Shown one piece after another: positions 63,620 through 64,000 of a stretch of DNA of 64,000 nucleotides. The stretch covers positions 1,984,001 through 2,048,000 of the forward strand of contig OZ231127.1 of the NCBI GenBank assembly GCA_965153355.1, given 5' to 3'. Each line of letters starts with the position of its first letter. Within the stretch, counting starts at the first letter, position 1. Below the pieces are notes generated by a model. It saw only the letters and a list, made by a program, of their open reading frames with translations. It was not told the DNA's origin and did not search any database. The position numbers were made by a program, and so were the translations under genes. The stretch comes from Flaccisagitta enflata. Lineage: Eukaryota > Chaetognatha > Sagittoidea > Aphragmophora.

Positions 63620-64000
63620 AGCAGCGCTCCTTCCTGTCCTCAAGCCCTCAACTCGCATACTCCGCCATTTTGACAAGGATTAAAACCTACGACATCACAG
63701 GGATCTAAATCTGTTGAGAAAAGAGAAAGAGAAAATAGATATAAGCAGCGCTCCTTATTCTCCTCAAGCCCTCAACTTGCATACTCCACCATTTTGACAA
63801 GGATTAAAACCTTTGTCATCACAGGGATCTAAATCTGTTGAGAAAAGAGAAAGAGAAAATAGATATAAGCAGCGCTCCTTATTTTCCTCGAGCCCTCAAC
63901 TCACATACTCCACCATTTTGACAAGGATTAAAACCTTCGTCATCACAGGGATCTAAACCTGTTGAGAAAAGAGAAAGAGAAAATAGATATAAGCAGCGCT
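63620..64000 (-). repeat. Acceptor-edge array of EGF 1 exon, 124-bp unit
   Basis: Units start at 63621, 63745, 63869 and 63993. Each has, on the minus strand, TTTTCTCAACAG and then ~57 nt homologous to the EGF 1 exon ([14 protein letters not shown](I/V)C), after which the frame runs to a stop. The array continues beyond the window. Confidence 0.95.

Overview
The window is eukaryotic and almost certainly metazoan. It has about 26 recognisable coding exons in roughly 3 kb of coding sequence, separated by long AT-rich introns with GT...AG borders. The domains are animal ones (EGF, laminin G, RhoGAP). Everything else is microsatellite, satellite and non-autonomous transposon sequence. A marine invertebrate is a reasonable guess, but the sequence alone does not name a phylum.

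Three split genes can be assembled from splice sites and phase-compatible reading frames. (1) Minus strand, about 738-9214: part of a multi-pass membrane protein, tentatively TMEM26-like. (2) Plus strand, 21009-36999: a Rho GTPase-activating protein of 13 exons, with a complete RhoGAP domain, a Ser-rich C-terminus and a stop codon. (3) Minus strand, 63249 down to 38645: part of a large extracellular or cell-surface protein with four EGF modules, a mucin/poly-Asn spacer, one complete laminin-G domain and the start of a second. Genes 2 and 3 converge at about 37-38.6 kb. No rRNA, tRNA or CRISPR was found.

The most unusual feature is seen in all three genes. At about nine exons the intron next to the exon is filled by a tandem array whose repeat unit is that exon's own edge plus its splice site. 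Five arrays copy a donor edge and four copy an acceptor edge; 21-80 nt of exon is carried in each unit. In one RhoGAP exon the whole exon is duplicated with both splice sites.

The second layer is a group of short (about 150-270 bp when intact) mobile elements with common ends AACAAG...CTAAAAA and a (ACGG/ACCG)n-like core. Each family has a different 3' palindrome and a matching subterminal 5' arm. This resembles the asymmetric ends of HINE/Helentron elements. They nest in each other, and three begin 2, 11 and 14 nt inside an intron. Long fold-back MITEs are also common: TA-target families, hAT-like families with exact 8-bp target duplications, and a TAG-target family that has landed on a RhoGAP splice acceptor. 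A large fold-back family has a core of ~20-bp repeats. A 5'-truncated non-LTR retrotransposon sits inside one exon-edge array.

Layout: 0-9 kb membrane-protein exons and satellites; 9-21 kb no firm genes, many HINE-like copies; 21-37 kb RhoGAP gene; 37-38.6 kb intergenic; 38.6-64 kb EGF/laminin-G gene, whose 5' end lies beyond the window.
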